A stretch of DNA of 5,668 nucleotides, taken from assembly GCA_903828025.1 (NCBI GenBank), contig CAIKKO010000150.1, forward strand, positions 1 through 5,668. The letters are read 5' to 3'. The stretch comes from an uncultured Sphingomonadales bacterium. Lineage in GTDB: Bacteria; Pseudomonadota; Alphaproteobacteria; Sphingomonadales; Sphingomonadaceae. The position numbers and the translations under genes were made by a program. Shown here piece by piece: positions 4,899 through 5,668 of the stretch. Below the pieces are notes generated by a model that was not told where the DNA came from, did not search any database, and worked only from the letters and a program-made list of their open reading frames with translations. The stretch's first letter is position 1, and each line of letters opens with the position of its first letter.

Positions 4899-5668
4899 TG
4901 CTTGCGGATCGGCAATAGCAGCAGCGCATAGCTGACGAGGAACAGCGCCACGCACAGCAGCTCGGCCGAACGGTAGCCCGAGCCATCGAGCAATTGCGCG
5001 GCGATCAGCGGCCCGCCGCCCAGCCCGATCATCTGCATCATGATCGCGAACGACATCATCCGCCCGCTCTCGTCAAAATCGCACACGCGCCCCAGAATGA
5101 ACGGCAGCACGAAGTTCCACAGCACATTGAACCCGCAGACGCCGGCCACGAACAGCATGAGGCTGGGCTTGCCGATCAGGAGCACGATGCTCGCCGCGCC
5201 CGCCAGAATGCCGAACGCAATCGCGCCGTTGCGGCTGACATGCCCGGCCAGAAACACCGAGGCGAGCGCGCCGCCCACCGCGAGGATCTGCGAGAGGAAC
5301 AGCGCATTGGCGACCGATTGCTCGGCCAGCCCCGCGCCGGTGCCGACCAGAAACAGCACCGACCAGGCAATGCCTTGCGCGATATTATACGCCAGCACGC
5401 CCGCCAGCGCGACAACCAGCAGCACGGTCGGCAGCTGCCGCGCTTCGGGGTTGACCATCTCCTCGGCCGAATAGGCATGCGGCAGGAACGGCAAAGTGCC
5501 CAGCGCCAGCAACGTCAGCACCCCGAACCCGGCGAACATCGCATCAAGCCCGTGCGCGCTCAGGAAATCGGGCAAGTACCACAGCCCGAACGCGCCATAG
5601 GTCAGCAGCAGCGTGAGGTAGAGCGCGAGATTGCGTTCCGCGCGGATCGTCACGCCCACGAAGGTAAA
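4862..5668 (-). CDS. Major facilitator superfamily (MFS) transporter, C-terminal part
   Basis: This is an inner-membrane transporter of the MFS, which moves small molecules using ion gradients. The frame stays open to the right edge (codons before the GTG at 5659 read F-T-F), so that GTG is not a convincing start and the N-terminal third is outside the window. The 268 visible residues contain about eight hydrophobic segments, consistent with TM5 to TM12 of a 12-TM protein: NLALYLTLLLTYGAFGLWYL, then MFAGFGVLTLLALGTLPFLP, a polar central loop (HAYSAEEMVNPEARQL), then six more, including SLMLFVAGVCGFNVLWNFVL and MMSFAIMMQMIGLGGGPLIA. N178 and W181 (counted from the GTG) in the GFNVLWNF helix and the GGGPL turn are notable polar or flexible features. 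The stop codon lies inside the 3' end of the AraC gene (4862-4898 shared). The substrate is unknown; uptake of the compound handled by the FAH/ADC-like genes is a guess. Confidence 0.88.
   Translation of the reverse strand, partial: FTFVGVTIRAERNLALYLTLLLTYGAFGLWYLPDFLSAHGLDAMFAGFGVLTLLALGTLPFLPHAYSAEEMVNPEARQLPTVLLVVALAGVLAYNIAQGIAWSVLFLVGTGAGLAEQSVANALFLSQILAVGGALASVFLAGHVSRNGAIAFGILAGAASIVLLIGKPSLMLFVAGVCGFNVLWNFVLPFILGRVCDFDESGRMMSFAIMMQMIGLGGGPLIAAQLLDGSGYRSAELLCVALFLVSYALLLLPIRKHQALSEAVPSAR

Noticed and set aside
3762..4955. 397-codon open frame on the minus strand
   Set aside because: It is longer than the AraC gene it opposes, but that gene has clear domains on the plus strand, and this frame also runs through the repeat and into the MFS gene.
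5657..5659. GTG as start of the MFS gene
   Set aside because: The frame continues open to the window edge, and a start here would leave only about eight membrane segments, so the gene is treated as partial.

Overview
This is a GC-rich, densely packed bacterial chromosome segment. High-GC codon use, GCTANA-type -10 elements, palindromic intergenic repeats and the gene content (NodT-type efflux protein, acetoacetate-decarboxylase-like protein, FAH-family enzyme, Arabinose_bd-type AraC regulator) point to an alphaproteobacterium, most likely a sphingomonad (Sphingomonadaceae/Erythrobacteraceae). The taxonomic call is inference; there is no rRNA or marker gene.

Layout: (1) 1-441, 3' part of a TolC/NodT-like outer-membrane efflux gene. 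(2) 464-1726, a signal-peptide-bearing, metal-dependent amidohydrolase, 22 bp downstream and probably co-transcribed with (1). (3) 1759-1841, a compound palindromic repeat between two convergent genes. (4) 1868-2671 (-), an acetoacetate-decarboxylase-like protein with the Schiff-base Lys-Lys motif. (5) 2672-2801, a divergent promoter region with a perfect 17-bp inverted repeat between two promoter-like sequences. (6) 2802-3689, a fumarylacetoacetate-hydrolase (FAH) family enzyme. (7) 3693-3810, a second, different repeat built of four hairpins. (8) 3879-4898, an AraC-family regulator, probably with a leaderless start. (9) 4862-5668 (-), the C-terminal two-thirds of an MFS transporter that runs off the right edge and overlaps the 3' end of the regulator by 37 bp tail-to-tail.

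How the genes may work together: the divergent ADC-like/FAH pair, with a shared symmetric control region, looks like a small module for cleaving or decarboxylating a 2-oxo or 1,3-dicarbonyl acid, such as an intermediate of aromatic or related ring catabolism. The AraC regulator and MFS transporter next to it could provide control and uptake or export. No substrate can be read from the sequence. The amidohydrolase/efflux pair appears to be a separate unit. I see no CRISPR array, tRNA, rRNA, transposase or prophage gene. The most interesting signals are the symmetric divergent control region, the ADC homologue that seems to lack some canonical decarboxylase residues, and two different structured repeats at successive gene boundaries.
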